Source: Siphonodentalium dalli (lineage: Eukaryota > Mollusca > Scaphopoda > Gadilida > Siphonodentaliidae). From it: a stretch of DNA of 64,000 nucleotides. The notes under the pieces are model-generated. The model was given only the letters and a program-made list of their open reading frames with translations, did no database searches and was not told where the DNA came from. Both the position numbers and the translations under genes were made by a program. Below are positions 31,847-44,424 of this stretch, piece by piece (positions within the stretch are counted from its first letter, which is position 1; each line of letters starts with the position of its first letter). The DNA lies in NCBI GenBank assembly GCA_032622095.1, contig CP136063.1, forward strand, positions 63,131,897 through 63,195,896, given 5' to 3'.

Positions 31847-32760
31847 TATAAGAAAAATTTGTTGAATTTTACGAAATTTCACGTTTCGCCTTGATAAGTT
31901 GTTAATTTCATATTTTCAAATGGTAATGACCACATTTTGGACAGATTTAAAGAAGAAACGCATGGATTCGCCTGTAGATAGTAAACAAAGTGATAAATCT
32001 GGGAGTTTTGCGTGGACATCAGGTACCATTAGGGGGTCAGATGGTCTAAAATCTCCCTCCCCACAATTTTGAGGAGTGTTAGCCCCCCCCCCCCCCCCCA
32101 ATTGGGAAAAGGTGGCAGTTGACCTAATTAAGCTTCCGGCACCCAGTAGCCTTATTGGGGATTGTAGCCCCACCCCAAGTGTAGGGGGGGGGGGGGGGGT
32201 GATGGCATCGTCACTAGAGTTACTGTCGTGCAAGACTGTCATGGCAGGTTTGTTAAACAGACAGTATACCCTGTCATCTGGTCAAATTTCATGCCTGAAG
32301 CTTTGTCTGATGTTGTATCATTATGTTTAGATATTTCAATTGACGTATGGTTGCTTTATATTGCTATTAAAGTATTTTTAATTTAAATTTTCTGTTAATT
32401 TTGGTAAATCTTTATTATAATCTTCATTATAAATTGCCAAATTCTGCACGAAAAGGGTTAAAATTGGACAAGATATCCCTCTCAAAATGTATATTAACAT
32501 TTCCTCTTCAATTTAGTAATATTATGGTATATAAGGGCATACTTCAGTTATACGAGATGCATCAGCTACGGTAGTAAAATTGAAAAACAAATCTAATTTT
32601 TTTGGCTTTATTTTGATGATTGACACAAATTTTCAGGATGCCTCATATTGAAAAAATAAACCACTACTGCCCGATATAATCCATTTTTGGTTTCAGTAAG
32701 GTCTATATTTGGATAAAATACTATAAGAAACGCTGTCTTTTACACATACACATATATATA
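31847..32760. other. Segment between X1 and X2, bounded by TATA
   Basis: About 910 bp of unassigned AT-rich sequence with a C17 run (32083-32099) and a G17 run (32183-32199). Proline-rich open frames here are translations of those runs. Confidence 0.5.
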
Positions 32761-33218
32761 GGAATCAGGGAGCTAAATGTGTTCTAGAGTCGGGGAACGA
32801 GTACACCGTGGAATGCTAAATGTGAAGGTAACTGAAGAATGACCTTCACCTGATACATGCAACACGTTATTAAAGGATGACATCGCGTTTATTTGATTTG
32901 TACATCATATCTAAATATTTTAAACTGGTGAATGAATGGGGGAATGGATTTTTGTGAGCGGGAAATTTATTTAACTAGCTGCTGTAGTTCTGGATTTGTC
33001 CAGATCAAATTTGGCTGTGGGATAGCCCTGTCGTACACTTGGGGATTTATTTTAAAAAGTAAACACATGACCTATGATTTTTCGTCCATTTTCGTGATCA
33101 ACTGGTGTCAATCTAGCCGGGTAAACATCACTGATATGGCCTGCTGGCTTCAATTCAGTGAATTTGGCCGAAACGTTAACACTGTCGCCTATGGGAAACC
33201 ATTTAGTTCCGTGATTCC
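32761..33218 (+). mobile_element. TIR element X2
   Basis: A 458-bp copy of X without the nested insertion; same ends as X1. The left flank is TATA (32757-32760), the right flank ATAC (33219-33222). Confidence 0.85.
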
Positions 33219-33665
33219 ATACGTAGCAGCAGTGGTATTCTTTTTACACGTCTATACACGGCACATATAGATAATTGGTATTTAGATATTTTAGCAGTAC
33301 TTAACCCACCAATCTGTAAGTTCAATTTGTGGGATTATTTATTAAAATTTATATTTATCAATTTGTAGACCGGTATTTCATACTGAAAATTTGCCATTAA
33401 TATTTTATTGTCTACTGTCTACATCACAGGGCGATTCGTTAAAGTTGGATTATTTCATCATATAATAAGTTTTATATAGTTTCGCGTGTTTACAGTGTAA
33501 ATAGATATAAATTGAAGACCCCTGTGTGATATTTGGGCTTACTTTTTATACAATAGTAATATATATATATTAGTCGTCGTATTTTTACATATTCATTCAC
33601 GTATTCAATAAATAATTATCACTGCTACCCAACTATCCAATCTATCTCTCGACAACCCTTTGGCT

Positions 33666-33667
<2 letters not shown>

Positions 33668-33696
<29 letters not shown>

Positions 33697-33831
33697 GGAG
33701 AGAGAGCGAGAGCGAGAGAGAGAGAGAGAGTACGACAACTTAAATAAGACATTATTCCTTGGGGCGAGCTGGCCCGGGGCGAGCTGGCCCAGGTCGACTG
33801 GGGCGAGCTGGCCCTGGGGCGAGTGGGCCCG
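33668..33831. repeat. GA microsatellite and GC-rich minisatellite
   Basis: A (GA)n tract with an internal G run occupies about 33668-33731. It is followed by about four units of ctggggcgagctggccc at 33761-33831, strikingly GC-rich for this window. Confidence 0.85.
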
Positions 33832-35948
33832 TTTCCGTCGTCATAGTCCAACAAATCACAGTCCCTAGGAATCACTGTTAGTTGAATAAAATATTATTTA
33901 ATAATCTATTATATTTAGTTATTATATTAATATAAAGAACAGTTTGGAAAGTAAAAAGTTTGTATACTGCATTTTCATTGGCAGATGATTTGCACGAAAT
34001 TACAAGAGTTAAAATTTTATGCCACACAAACATTCGCGCTTTCTGAGTTTATATCATCATATTCCGTATTTTTTTCTTGAAACGATGGTGTATTCAGTTT
34101 ATTAGTATCTTTACCCACTTACGAGGAAATAGCTGTTAGTTACTCGAATATTCTTTCAGGTGCAAACTCGGTGGAATTCTTTACGATTTGGGAAAAACAT
34201 GTCCATTCTATAAATACCAGTTTACTTATTCGCAACCGTTAATTGTTAAAACACGGGTGACATGCAGCCAGTGCTCTGAGTACGAAATCGGCTTTGATAC
34301 CGGCTTAATGGCTACAATGCTCAATTCTCATTCAGATAATTGGAATAGTACGGATTATGGTGCCACCTCCTTCCAGTTCTCTTGATTGAGAGCTTTAATA
34401 CACGTGTGCACGCGTGGAATATTACTCAACTTAATTTTACCCGTGATCATGTTCGTTGAATTAGAATCATATGCGACGACCATATAGGGCCTACATCTCC
34501 TTTGTCATTCGATTCGTGTTCGCTCCTCGTGTGCTGCACTGTTCTTTATTCACTGGTGAAGTTACTAGTTCTACATGGCCAGACCTGGAACCCGTTGTGC
34601 AAAAGAACTCATAGATTCCCTTCACGTTTCGCTATGGTAAATATATAGTCTAGTGCTTTACATTTTGGCCTACCGTACCCAACATTCAAATATCTTTATA
34701 TCATAATTAGTATTATGTTATGTGTATGGCACATATTTCGTACATTTTATCTTTACACCCTACTGCGGCTCCAAATTTATTCTGTGCGCGAACATTTTCA
34801 AACGTTATTTCATGGTGACAACATACATGTTTCTATTGTATATATTTGTTGAATAATAAAGCTGGTATTTCTCCACAAATAGTTTCTTATATTTGAGGGG
34901 GTAAATAACGCAGCATGGATGGGCCCAGATTATTGACAATAAATTAATCGCTATTGGAATAAAAACGGTGACATTTGATCTGACCTTACAACTATTGGTA
35001 ATATATATGGTCTCTCCCGGTCCGTGCTTAATAACTAATTTGATTGTATAGAAAGTCGTACGCGAAAGTGTGGTTTGTGTGGCTGGTGTGTGCATGCTTG
35101 GCGGGTTGTGGGCTGGGGTGGCGCTTTGTTTAAAGAAAGACGTTGTTTTCCTGCTCGCTTTTATACATATGCATTTACATACTAACAACGGGGGCCCCGT
35201 TCTCCATTTCAGCGCACCACTCCAGGCTCGCTCAGCAGCATCATCAAACATTAAAGGGACACCTCGGTACCACCCCCAAACCCCGTATTAAAGCTCGTTG
35301 GCTCTTCCCCATACAGCAACCAATTCAACTCAACTTTTGCCGCGTTCAGACATGATGTTTTCTATGTTGAATATCCTCAAACAACAACCGTGAGGTGAAG
35401 GAGAAGATCTCTCGATCTTTTCGACCAATCCGAACGCTTCGCGCCCTCGTACTCTCTTCTCTCTTCACAGCTGGAAACAATATATATACCAACGGACAAA
35501 ACTCACACGGATTAATCAAGGTTTTATCCGCCGGTCGTGGTTCTAAATGGGCGTGGGGCATCGCTTCTTGCTTTGCTGGCATCCATCTCATGCGCGGTAG
35601 GCTAACACATACTGTGCATGGGTATGTATCAATCTCACAAATAATACAAGCGCTCTTCAGCGGAATTAAGGCATTCAAAAGTGGCTTGTATGGGAGGGCC
35701 AATGGCCCTTTCAATTCTTCCCGGGTAGCATACCAAACTCCAAAGTTGTGGTGACGGTCTCGATCTGTTCGACCATCTCGGGCGCGAAACAAACTACTCT
35801 CATTATGTATCGCACGGGAAAGCAGGGTGTTCTACGCGTTGTGCATACGCCACAAGCACACACGCGACCTGTCTGCATCCTACCCTATTACCGACCAACT
35901 AGTTTTGCGATAGTAAAGAGCGATGTAATAATAAGCAAATTTTAACTT
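33832..35948. other. No gene supported
   Basis: Open frames at 34188-34385 (some cysteines, CPFYKY...CSQC) and both strands of 35346-35792 are not recognised. The latter interval has a higher GC content and two similar tags, gattggtcgaaaagatcgag and a variant near 35750. Confidence 0.4.
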
Positions 35949-35950
35949 AC

Positions 35951-36111
35951 CTAAGCAAATACGTCTTTCCTGTCCCACATTGGCCCGTAACAATTATGTT
36001 ATGCCCATTTAGAACTTGGTGTAAACAATGCGCCTGTTGTTTGTTGAGATTCATTTCAACTTGAGAGCATATCGTAGAGAAATGGTGATGTGGCGAAAAA
36101 ATACGCGCCCA
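35951..36111 (-). CDS. Orphan exon of a PIF1-like DNA helicase (Walker A)
   Basis: The minus strand is open from about 36111 and reads MNLNKQQAHCLHQVLNGHN then IIVTGQCGTGKTYLLR, then a consensus donor ag|gtaagt at 35951/35950. LNKxQ...(V/I)LNGxN(I/V)xxTGxxGTGKTxLL is the start of the PIF1 helicase core: the GxxGTGKT P-loop binds ATP. A splice donor right after the P-loop implies more exons at lower coordinates, but I find no Walker B or later motif down to 34 kb. It may be a host gene piece, a Helitron-derived helicase, or a shuffled exon. An upstream in-frame stop (tga, about 36112-36114) bounds it. Confidence 0.5.
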
Positions 36112-37136
36112 AATGGTCAATCATGTCACGTGGAATGAGGTAATTAGTGTTAATGCACGCTTGTGTAATCATAGGGTCAATGAACAACTTGCATACCGGG
36201 GTGTACTCAGAAAAAAAGACAAGAATAAGGCAAATAAAAAAAATCGAGACTAACATACCATGCCGACCCCTCCTAAATGATTTTTTATTTGCATATCTTT
36301 TATGTAAATTTCTCTCTTATGCCCGAAATTTATGTTTGGAAGAATAATATAAATAAAACTAATAAAATACTCGCCTTTCCGCCCCATTTGAAAATAAAGT
36401 TGAATGTAAGTCCAGCAATTTATTTATATTGGCCTAACAAGATCTCTGTATCTGTGATTGTTATGTGCTAGGAACCAAGGCTGGATTTTACAGGACTTTG
36501 CAAATAAGAACATCGCGATGGTCGGATAAACAAATTTATATGTTTTGAATTGAATAAAAAAGTGTATCCAGCATACAAAATAAGGAAATAAAATGCACAT
36601 TAAAGCCACACCATTCGAATTTTAATTATCAACCCGATATCACCATTTCAACATGAGATGTCCGGGATCCGTTTCGTATTTTAGTCAAATGTTGGGATAC
36701 GCTTTAAGGAACTGCTAATAGGGAACTGAAGAGAGGTCCACTTCCTGAAGTTGCTGTGCGTCATAAAAATGATTTTCAACAATTCCATAAATTTGAATTT
36801 ATGCTGATATTTGGATGGAAAATCACGATTTATGTACAACTCAGACCAGGTAGAGTTGATATGACCCAACGAGCGCATTAAGAACAATTAACTTAATTGT
36901 CACATGCCAATTGTGGGGAGATAAATGCATTTGTTTCGAACGAAAAATCCAATTGTTCGTTTTAGTGATAGATCACTGTGAGTGGTATCAGCCAATGAGA
37001 GAATGGTTTACATAATAACAAAATCTGATGTTGCCTAACTGTTAGTTGTTTTAAATAGTAGAGGTAATATATTCATTGATTTATTGTACTTTAATCAAAT
37101 TTAATATTACATGGACAGAGATTCCTAGGACTGTGA
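36112..37136. other. No gene supported
   Basis: AT-rich sequence with short unrecognised open frames only. Confidence 0.4.
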
Positions 37137-37266
37137 ACAAATTAGACTATTCGGATTAATACATATTTTAATATTTGGACATTTACGATTGTATTAATCC
37201 TTGGGTTAAGACCACATAAATGTCCAAATATTAAAATAGGTCTTAATCCGAATCGTCTAATTTGTT
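37137..37266. repeat. Hairpin with 50-bp arms
   Basis: acaaattagactattcgg...ggacattta (37137-37185) is the inverse of taaatgtcc...gtctaatttgt (37216-37266) with few mismatches and a loop of about 30 bp. It could be a very short foldback element or produce a stem-loop RNA. Confidence 0.75.
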
Positions 37267-37294
37267 GGACTAGTCTGGCAAATATGAGAATATA

Positions 37295-37810
37295 TGGGAG
37301 GCCAAATTCACATTTCTTAATAATTGCACTTCAGCGATAGGATTATCGCAATAAGATTAGATTCTGTATACTTCAGGGTGATTCGCGACTTCTGTTTTAG
37401 TCAGATAGACCCGCAATATAATTATTTTCTTTCTGTTTCAGTGAGGGCAACTTGCAATAGCCTTAGCTTCTGTATTAGTTGGGCCTGTGGCGACTCGCAA
37501 TACCAGTACCTTCAGTTTTAGTTGGGGAAAATAATTGAGCTGAAGCACAATCGAATTGTGCTGTAGCACAATTAATTTTCTATTGGATTTATTCATTAAT
37601 TGACGGGGGGTTTAGCCATATATGAAAAATTAATTGTGCTGAAGCGCAATTCAATTGCGCTGAAGTGGAATTCAATGGTGCTGAAGCGCAATTAATTTTT
37701 AATTGCGCTGAAGCGCAATTGAGTTACGCTGAAGCACAATTGTATTGCGCTGAAGCGCAATTGAATTGCATTGAAGCGCAATTATTAATAAATGTGAATT
37801 TGGCCTCCCA
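37295..37810. mobile_element. TIR element with GCGC-AATT palindromes and satellite core
   Basis: Ends TGGGAGGCCAAATTCACAT and ATGTGAATTTGGCCTCCCA, flanked by TA on both sides. The right half is an array of palindromic units such as aattgcgctgaagcgcaatt. The left half, on the minus strand, reads as the 37-41 bp satellite of 47 kb (actaatacagaag...gctattgc). The open frame at 37665-38069 repeats AEAQL only because of the palindromes. Confidence 0.8.
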
Positions 37811-37859
37811 TAGAAAATGGCACCTGCTATATTATTTCTCTGTATGCTATTGCCCGAAC

Positions 37860-39010
37860 TTAATACTAAGTCTATCTTCCGATGTACACAGGGGGGGGGG
37901 GGGGGGGTCGAAAAACAATTTCAGCCACGTATGGCATTTTTTTTCCCTTTCGATCATTTTTTGTACCCACCCACCCCCACCGGCAGTTTTTTCCGACCAT
38001 TGTTTTACACCTACCCCCCCCCCCCCCATTTTAACACTAAAACAGATTTGCGGGGGAAATTCACTGTAAACAGCTGTATATGAATTTCTGTGCATACTAT
38101 TTATCATGGATGTTAACATGGACATGTAAATAGGAATGAGTCATTTTGAGGTCATTCGGCCAAAAAAACATGGCTGCCAGCGGCCATCTTGGATTTCAAA
38201 ATTTGCAACAAAATACAACTCGATAACTGCCTGCAGTCAGTTTACCAGTTAGAATTACATTATTTCTCTCATTCAAAGTGGTTTTGAAGCCCAACACTAA
38301 AAAAAACAAGCAGGAAATTTTTTTTTTAGTTGCGGAAAAAAATGCTTGTTGGTGGCTTTGACCACCCACCCGCCCCGGCATACGTGCCGGATTTTTTTTT
38401 CACCCCCTCCCCCTGATTGACATGGACAAATCTTCTTTGCTGGTACGTCTGTATTATCAGTGCTATCTTCTGTTATTTCCGTGTGAACAGAACTGAACAA
38501 ATCTGTCAATTATTCCGACATGACAACATGCTAACAACATTACCGAAATTTCCAAAACCTACATCGTACAACAAAAACCGAAACGAAATGCAGAAGTATG
38601 ACACTGTCTGTTATTAGCCTCACAATCCACTGTGAGAAATAGAAAAAAAATACTAGACCTATGGCTGAAAAACACAAGTTTTACGCAAAAAAATTCATTT
38701 GATAAGATTTTCAGACAATGCCACAACATTAACCCCGATCAAAAAATATATATTACATTCCGCCATATTCCGCTGCTAATTTCTAGAACAACTGTTTTTT
38801 CCAGATATTTGTCTTTATCGCCGGGGAAACCCAGCGCCCACACAGAAAAATAATTTTGATTAGTGCCTGTGGGGGGGGGGGGGGGGGCTGTGGAAAAAAA
38901 TGCACATATAGGGCCCAAAACGTTTTTTTTCCGACCCCGATGGACCCACCACCCCATTTGTGCAAAAAAAATGTTTTTTTTCCTCCAAAATTTTGGGGAC
39001 CCCCCCCCCT
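37860..39010. repeat. Homopolymer-rich low-complexity modules
   Basis: Three similar modules carry long G or C runs (G 37891-37907, C 38014-38027, G 38871-38887, C 39000-39009) with poly-T/A and cca-ccc stretches such as ttttttccgacc. A related module lies at 45775-45870. A stretch at 38096-38215 is a lone core unit of the repeat family of 51 kb (catggctgccagcggccat). No gene; proline- or glycine-rich open frames are artefacts. Confidence 0.6.
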
Positions 39011-40083
39011 TCTTATGTTTTTATCAAAATTTCAGAGTTTGTTTTAGCTGTTCTTCAATAACTGTTAACTGCCTTTCAATCCCATTCCACTATCCTTTTT
39101 TGGTGCAAAATCTTGTTGTGCACCATTAAGATTCAAGAAGTAGCATACTTAATTGGTGAACACAGGTCAGAAAAATAAACTGTATTTCCAGGTGTTTACT
39201 GGTGTTTTCAGTATTTAACAACAATAATAAAGCATTGTGTAGGTACACTATATGTTACAAATCGCACTAGACCCCATTATAGCCTTAATATATCGTGTGT
39301 GTTATGTCTGACAGAGAACACTGGCCAGTGTAAATGGTGGTAAGGGGTTCAGGGGTTCCACAATTATTTGTGCATGACCAAAGAACTCTTTAGTCTTATC
39401 CACTGGGGTGCACTAGAGTCTGCAGTATAGTCTCAGTCAGATTTTATTCTTGATTTTACTTTTAGTTTGCACTTTGAAGACTGTCATTTCTCAATGCTTC
39501 TGCATGTATCACATTATTTCAGTTCATCTATTTGTAAGTGATAATAGTATACAATTAGTATTTTAGTTTAGTCTTGTTGAGCAGTAAAGCTCAAGATGAA
39601 GTTCGGAAATTCAATGAGAATAGCATCACCTTCAATTGGGATTGTCTGAGCAGTAAACAGTAATGGTCATTCATCATAGCCAATTTAGTTTTATTTGGAT
39701 AATTGTTGCAAATTAACATTGCTTGCAATCATTCAAGTTGAGAAATAACCAGAAGGAATGCATTTGATTACATGCCAGAACAAAACAGTATTTCTGACAT
39801 TATAAATTTATGAGATACCGACCCTTTTCAATTGCATGTTATGCAACAATAAGGTTAATCAACTTAAAGATGGATTATCTCTCTAAATAACAAATTAACG
39901 TTGTTCTGCGTCGCGGTGTGGACAATTTTGATATTTTCTTCATTTTTTTTCATTTTTTTGTCAGGCGTCCATTCGTTTTTATTCATGATTCTTCACCCCA
40001 TGTGTACTATTTGAGCAATTTTGGTAGTCTCCCGACATATTTTCTAGTTCCTTTGATAGCGTCGCGGTGTGGACATTAATTAA
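39011..40083. other. No gene; a lone MITE end at 39864-39895
   Basis: ttaaagatggattatctctc matches one end of the TTAA MITE and breaks off into other sequence. The tag gcgtcgcggtgtggaca occurs twice (near 39908 and 40059), flanking about 150 bp directly before the full MITE at 40084. Confidence 0.55.
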
Positions 40084-40604
40084 AGATGGATTATCTCTTT
40101 AAATAACTAATTTTAAATAGTTACGTGGGTATAAAATAATCAATATGAACTGAAGACCCCTGTCCGGAAAAGCTTCTATCAATTAATATTGATTTTATTT
40201 CGAATATTAAATCGGGACCGTTTATGTGTCTACTTACAGAACAGACCATTCGGATGATACCATATTGCGATATAGAGCACTGAGCTGTTCCTATGGCTAC
40301 GCACCGAAAGTCAAATGTCCCAGATTGATTGATTGTATTGTTTTGTTTCACATATATAAGCGATAATGAGTATAATTAACGTTTATTTGTAAAAAAAATT
40401 GTACGATAAAATTGCTGGTCTCTGTTAACAGTAACCACTATTGTTCGTTAGCCGAACAAACACACCTTTTTAGCCCAGAAAATATTCGAAATAAAATAAA
40501 TATTAATCGATAGAAGCATTTCCGGACAGGAGTCTTCGATTCAAATCTAATATTTTATACCCCGTTAACTATATAATACATGTTTACAAAGAGATGATCC
40601 ACCT
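40084..40604 (-). mobile_element. TTAA MITE, full length
   Basis: 521 bp, AGATGGATTATCTC...GATGATCCACCT, with TTAA on both sides (40080-40083, 40605-40608). It is same-family to 43759-44277, inverted. Confidence 0.9.
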
Positions 40605-41179
40605 TTAATGCTTCTCATGAAATTATTTGAATGCAGAAAACACTCAGTCAAACTGGTAATTTTTAGCGCTTTTCTGGGTTTCGCGTTGCCTATTTTCAAG
40701 GCACATCGTTTTTCATTATAAATTGTGATTATGGAACTGATTTTGGGGTTAAAAAAACATTACAACAGGGTGTAAATTTTATACCCCGAGAAATTAATAA
40801 ACGTAGGGGTCCGAATAAGCATCGTAGGGGTATAAATACTGGAGAAAAAATAATAAGCGTACGGGTACGTTTATTTGGATCCCGAGAGTATCTGGGGAGG
40901 CATACCAGCCAGTGTAGCCTGTGTTAACTAGTTTGAAGGTTTATTTATTTTACAAAACTGGGAAAGTTCTCAAAAATTTGATACTCAACAGGGTTTTCGT
41001 ATTCAGTGAAAGCCAACTATGTGTTATTGGTTACAGGAAAATAGCCCGATTCCTCTCCTCTGAAGTTTTGTCATCCGGGCTCGCAGGACATTTTGTTGTT
41101 CCCAGAATTATTTTTTTCGGGGGACTATTAAAATAGCCGATATCCGTCCGTTCGTCCGGGAATGTTTTCCGCATGATAC

Positions 41180-41700
41180 CTTTAGTTTCGGTTAATAGAT
41201 CAAAAGCAAATTTCATAGGTGAGTTTATCAGACCAATATACAGTTCAAGTTCGAATATGGGTTTGCTCCGCCTATTTTTGCGAGAGTTATGGCCATTTTT
41301 CGACTTAGAATCTTGTAATTTTCTGGTTTCCGGATGATAAATTCAGTTTGTGTGATCATATCTGAACCAAATTTGGTATGTGAGTTTATCAGACCAAAAT
41401 ACAGGTCAAGTTCGAATATGAGTTTTCTCCGCGTCCATTTTTGCGAGAGTTATGGCCCTTTTTCGACTTAGAATCTTGTAATTTTCTGGTTTCCGAATGA
41501 TAACCTCAGTTTGTGTGATCATATCTTAACCAAATTTGGTATGTGAGTTTATCAGCCCTATATACAGGTCAAGTTCCGCTCCGCTCATTTTTGCGAGAGT
41601 TATGGTCTTTTTGTTTAGACTTAGAATCCTGTCAATTTCTGGTTTCCGGATGACAACTTTAATTTGTGTGATCCTATCTGAATAGAATTTGATAGTTCAT
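41180..41700 (+). repeat. Three tandem units of about 163 bp
   Basis: Units contain gagtttatcagaccaa(t)atacag, aagttcgaatatg, tttttgcgagagttatgg and ttagaatcttgtaatttt at spacings of 162 and 164 bp. The flanking text (ttcgggggactattaaaata before, tttcgggggacactgg after) suggests fixed element ends. Confidence 0.75.
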
Positions 41701-41833
41701 CCACCATTTCAGGGGACACTGGTTGGATTGTTCTGAAATTTAGTATCGGATTTAGGGTCCTTGTTATTTTTTCAGAAAAGCTTATGCCCCTAATGAAGCC
41801 ACTATTTCGGGGGACACTGGCCGGACGGCCTTT

Positions 41834-42107
41834 TATTATTGTTTGGTTCCATAGTTATAAGCGATAATTAATGAGTCTAATTAACGTTCTTTTGCGACAA
41901 AATTACAAGATAAAATATCTTGTCTCTGTTAACAGTAACCTATATTGTTCGTTAGCGAAATAATCACACGTTTTTAGACCAGAACATATTCAAAATATAT
42001 TCAATATCAATCGACAGAAGCATTTCCGGACAGAGTCTTCGACTCATATCTAATAGTGTATACCCTGATAACTATATATCACATGTTTACAAAGAGATAG
42101 ACCATCT
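41834..42107 (-). mobile_element. Truncated TTAA MITE upstream of the third zinc-finger gene
   Basis: Contains ttaacagtaacctatattgt, ttagaccagaacatattc and ends agagatagaccatct then TTAA (42108-42111). The other half is missing. Confidence 0.8.
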
Positions 42108-42228
42108 TTAATTATTTTATCTAGGTAACTGTTTTTCATTCCAGAGTTGAATGCATACTATACAGTGGATTATAGCAAGTGATGTGATCTTCCAGACTTT
42201 GAATCGGCTTCTGAATCGACACATGATC

Positions 42229-43353
<1,125 letters not shown>

Positions 43354-43735
43354 GTGTGTTATGAGTATCCATACGGGTGAGACATCTAGGTGTGATGTTT
43401 CTGAAACACTATTCTTCATACTCATCTGACTCGACACATGAGTATTCACACAGGTGAGACATCATCTAGGTGTGATGTGTATGAGAAGGGATTTACTTGT
43501 GAGAGTTGCGTATAAGAGGTACATGCAGGTCAAACGTTATACACATGTATACACCTGTCATATTTGTGAGAAAGGCTTTCAGAAACATCACACCTAGATG
43601 TCTCACCCGTATGGATACTCATGTGTCGAGTCAGATGAGAGTATGAAGAATGTTGTGTTTCACAAACATCACACCTAGATGATGCCTCACCCGTACGGAT
43701 AATCATTTGTCGAGTCAGACTATCTTTATCTGAGA
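43354..43735. pseudogene. Relic fingers with an inverted duplicate
   Basis: Decayed fingers (ccatacgggtgagacatct, gtgtgatgtgtatgagaagg) at 43360-43580 are followed by their reverse complement (aaacatcacacctagatg, ctcacccgtatggatactc) at 43577-43725, present twice. No frame remains. Confidence 0.65.
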
Positions 43736-43758
43736 TACCTCCCCCAAAGCATTCTTAA

Positions 43759-44277
43759 AGGTGGATTATCTCTTTGTAAACATGTATTATATAGTTACCG
43801 GGGTATAAAATGTTAGATTTGAATCGAAGACTCCTGTTCGGAAATGCTTCTATCGATTAATATTAATTTTATTTCGAATATTTTCTGGTCTAAAAGGTGT
43901 GTCTGTTCAGCTAACGAACAATAGTGGTTACTGTTAACAGAGATCAGAAATTTTATTATACAATTTTGTCAGAAATAAACGTTAATTATACTCATTATCG
44001 CTTATATCTGTGGAACAAAACAATACAAACAAACAATCTGGGATATTTGACTTTCGGTGCGTAGCCATAGGAACAGCCCAGTCATCTATATCGCAATATG
44101 TTATCATTCGAATGGTCTGTTCTAAAAATAGTAACATAAACGGTCCTGATTTAATATTCGAAATAAAATCAATATCAATTGATAGAAGCTTCTCCGGACA
44201 GGGGTCTTCAGTTCATATATATTATTTTATACCGACGCAACTATTTAAAATTTGTTATTTAAAGAGATAATCCATCT
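43759..44277 (+). mobile_element. TTAA MITE, reference full-length copy
   Basis: 519 bp between TTAA at 43755-43758 and 44278-44281. AGGTGGATTATCTCTTTG...AAAGAGATAATCCATCT. Arms of about 150 bp are imperfect inverted repeats (GAAGACTCCTGT-CGGAAATG against CGGACAGGGGTCTTCAG). The centre carries ggtgcgtagccataggaac. The translated interior (86 residues, FDFRCVAIGTAQ) recurs in other copies only because the DNA is repeated. Confidence 0.9.
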
Positions 44278-44424
44278 TTAACTATTAGTCCAGACGCCAG
44301 GAATTGTTTTTTATGTTCTGTTCAACTGGCCACCAAGAACATTTCCGCCTGTTGCCTGTTGTGGGGATCACATTGTGGTCCATGTAAGGGTGGATGTAGT
44401 TTCTGAAAGTGTTGCAATTTTTTT

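Larger units (their letters stand above)
30113..33545 (+). repeat. Third partial duplicate (C) of sequence at 62.06-62.70 kb, interrupted
   Basis: 30113-30426 matches about 62060-62375 (ggtgaacaacaacgcagtaaac, aaaattcgaacgtc, ttaaagaaggattatcc) and 33223-33545 matches about 62388-62700 (agtggtattctttttacacg, gggcgattcgttaaag). The intervening 2.8 kb is inserted mobile DNA. The right part ends in attgaagacccctgtg, a diverged end of the TTAA MITE. Confidence 0.75.

Noticed and set aside
31916-32330. Proline- or glycine-rich open frames
   Set aside because: Caused by C17 and G17 homopolymers.
31524-33270. Shared open frame of about 80 residues in X1 and X2
   Set aside because: Shared transposon DNA, no domain; the reading differs by a small indel between copies.
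35346-35792. 148-residue minus-strand frame near the helicase exon as a further exon
   Set aside because: Contains no helicase motif, and the opposite strand is equally open.
37665-38069. Open frame with AEAQL repeats then proline-rich tail
   Set aside because: Translation of palindromic GCGC-AATT units and C runs.
41180-41700. gttcgaat tags as tRNA B boxes of a SINE
   Set aside because: No A box at proper distance and the tag belongs to a 163-bp tandem unit.
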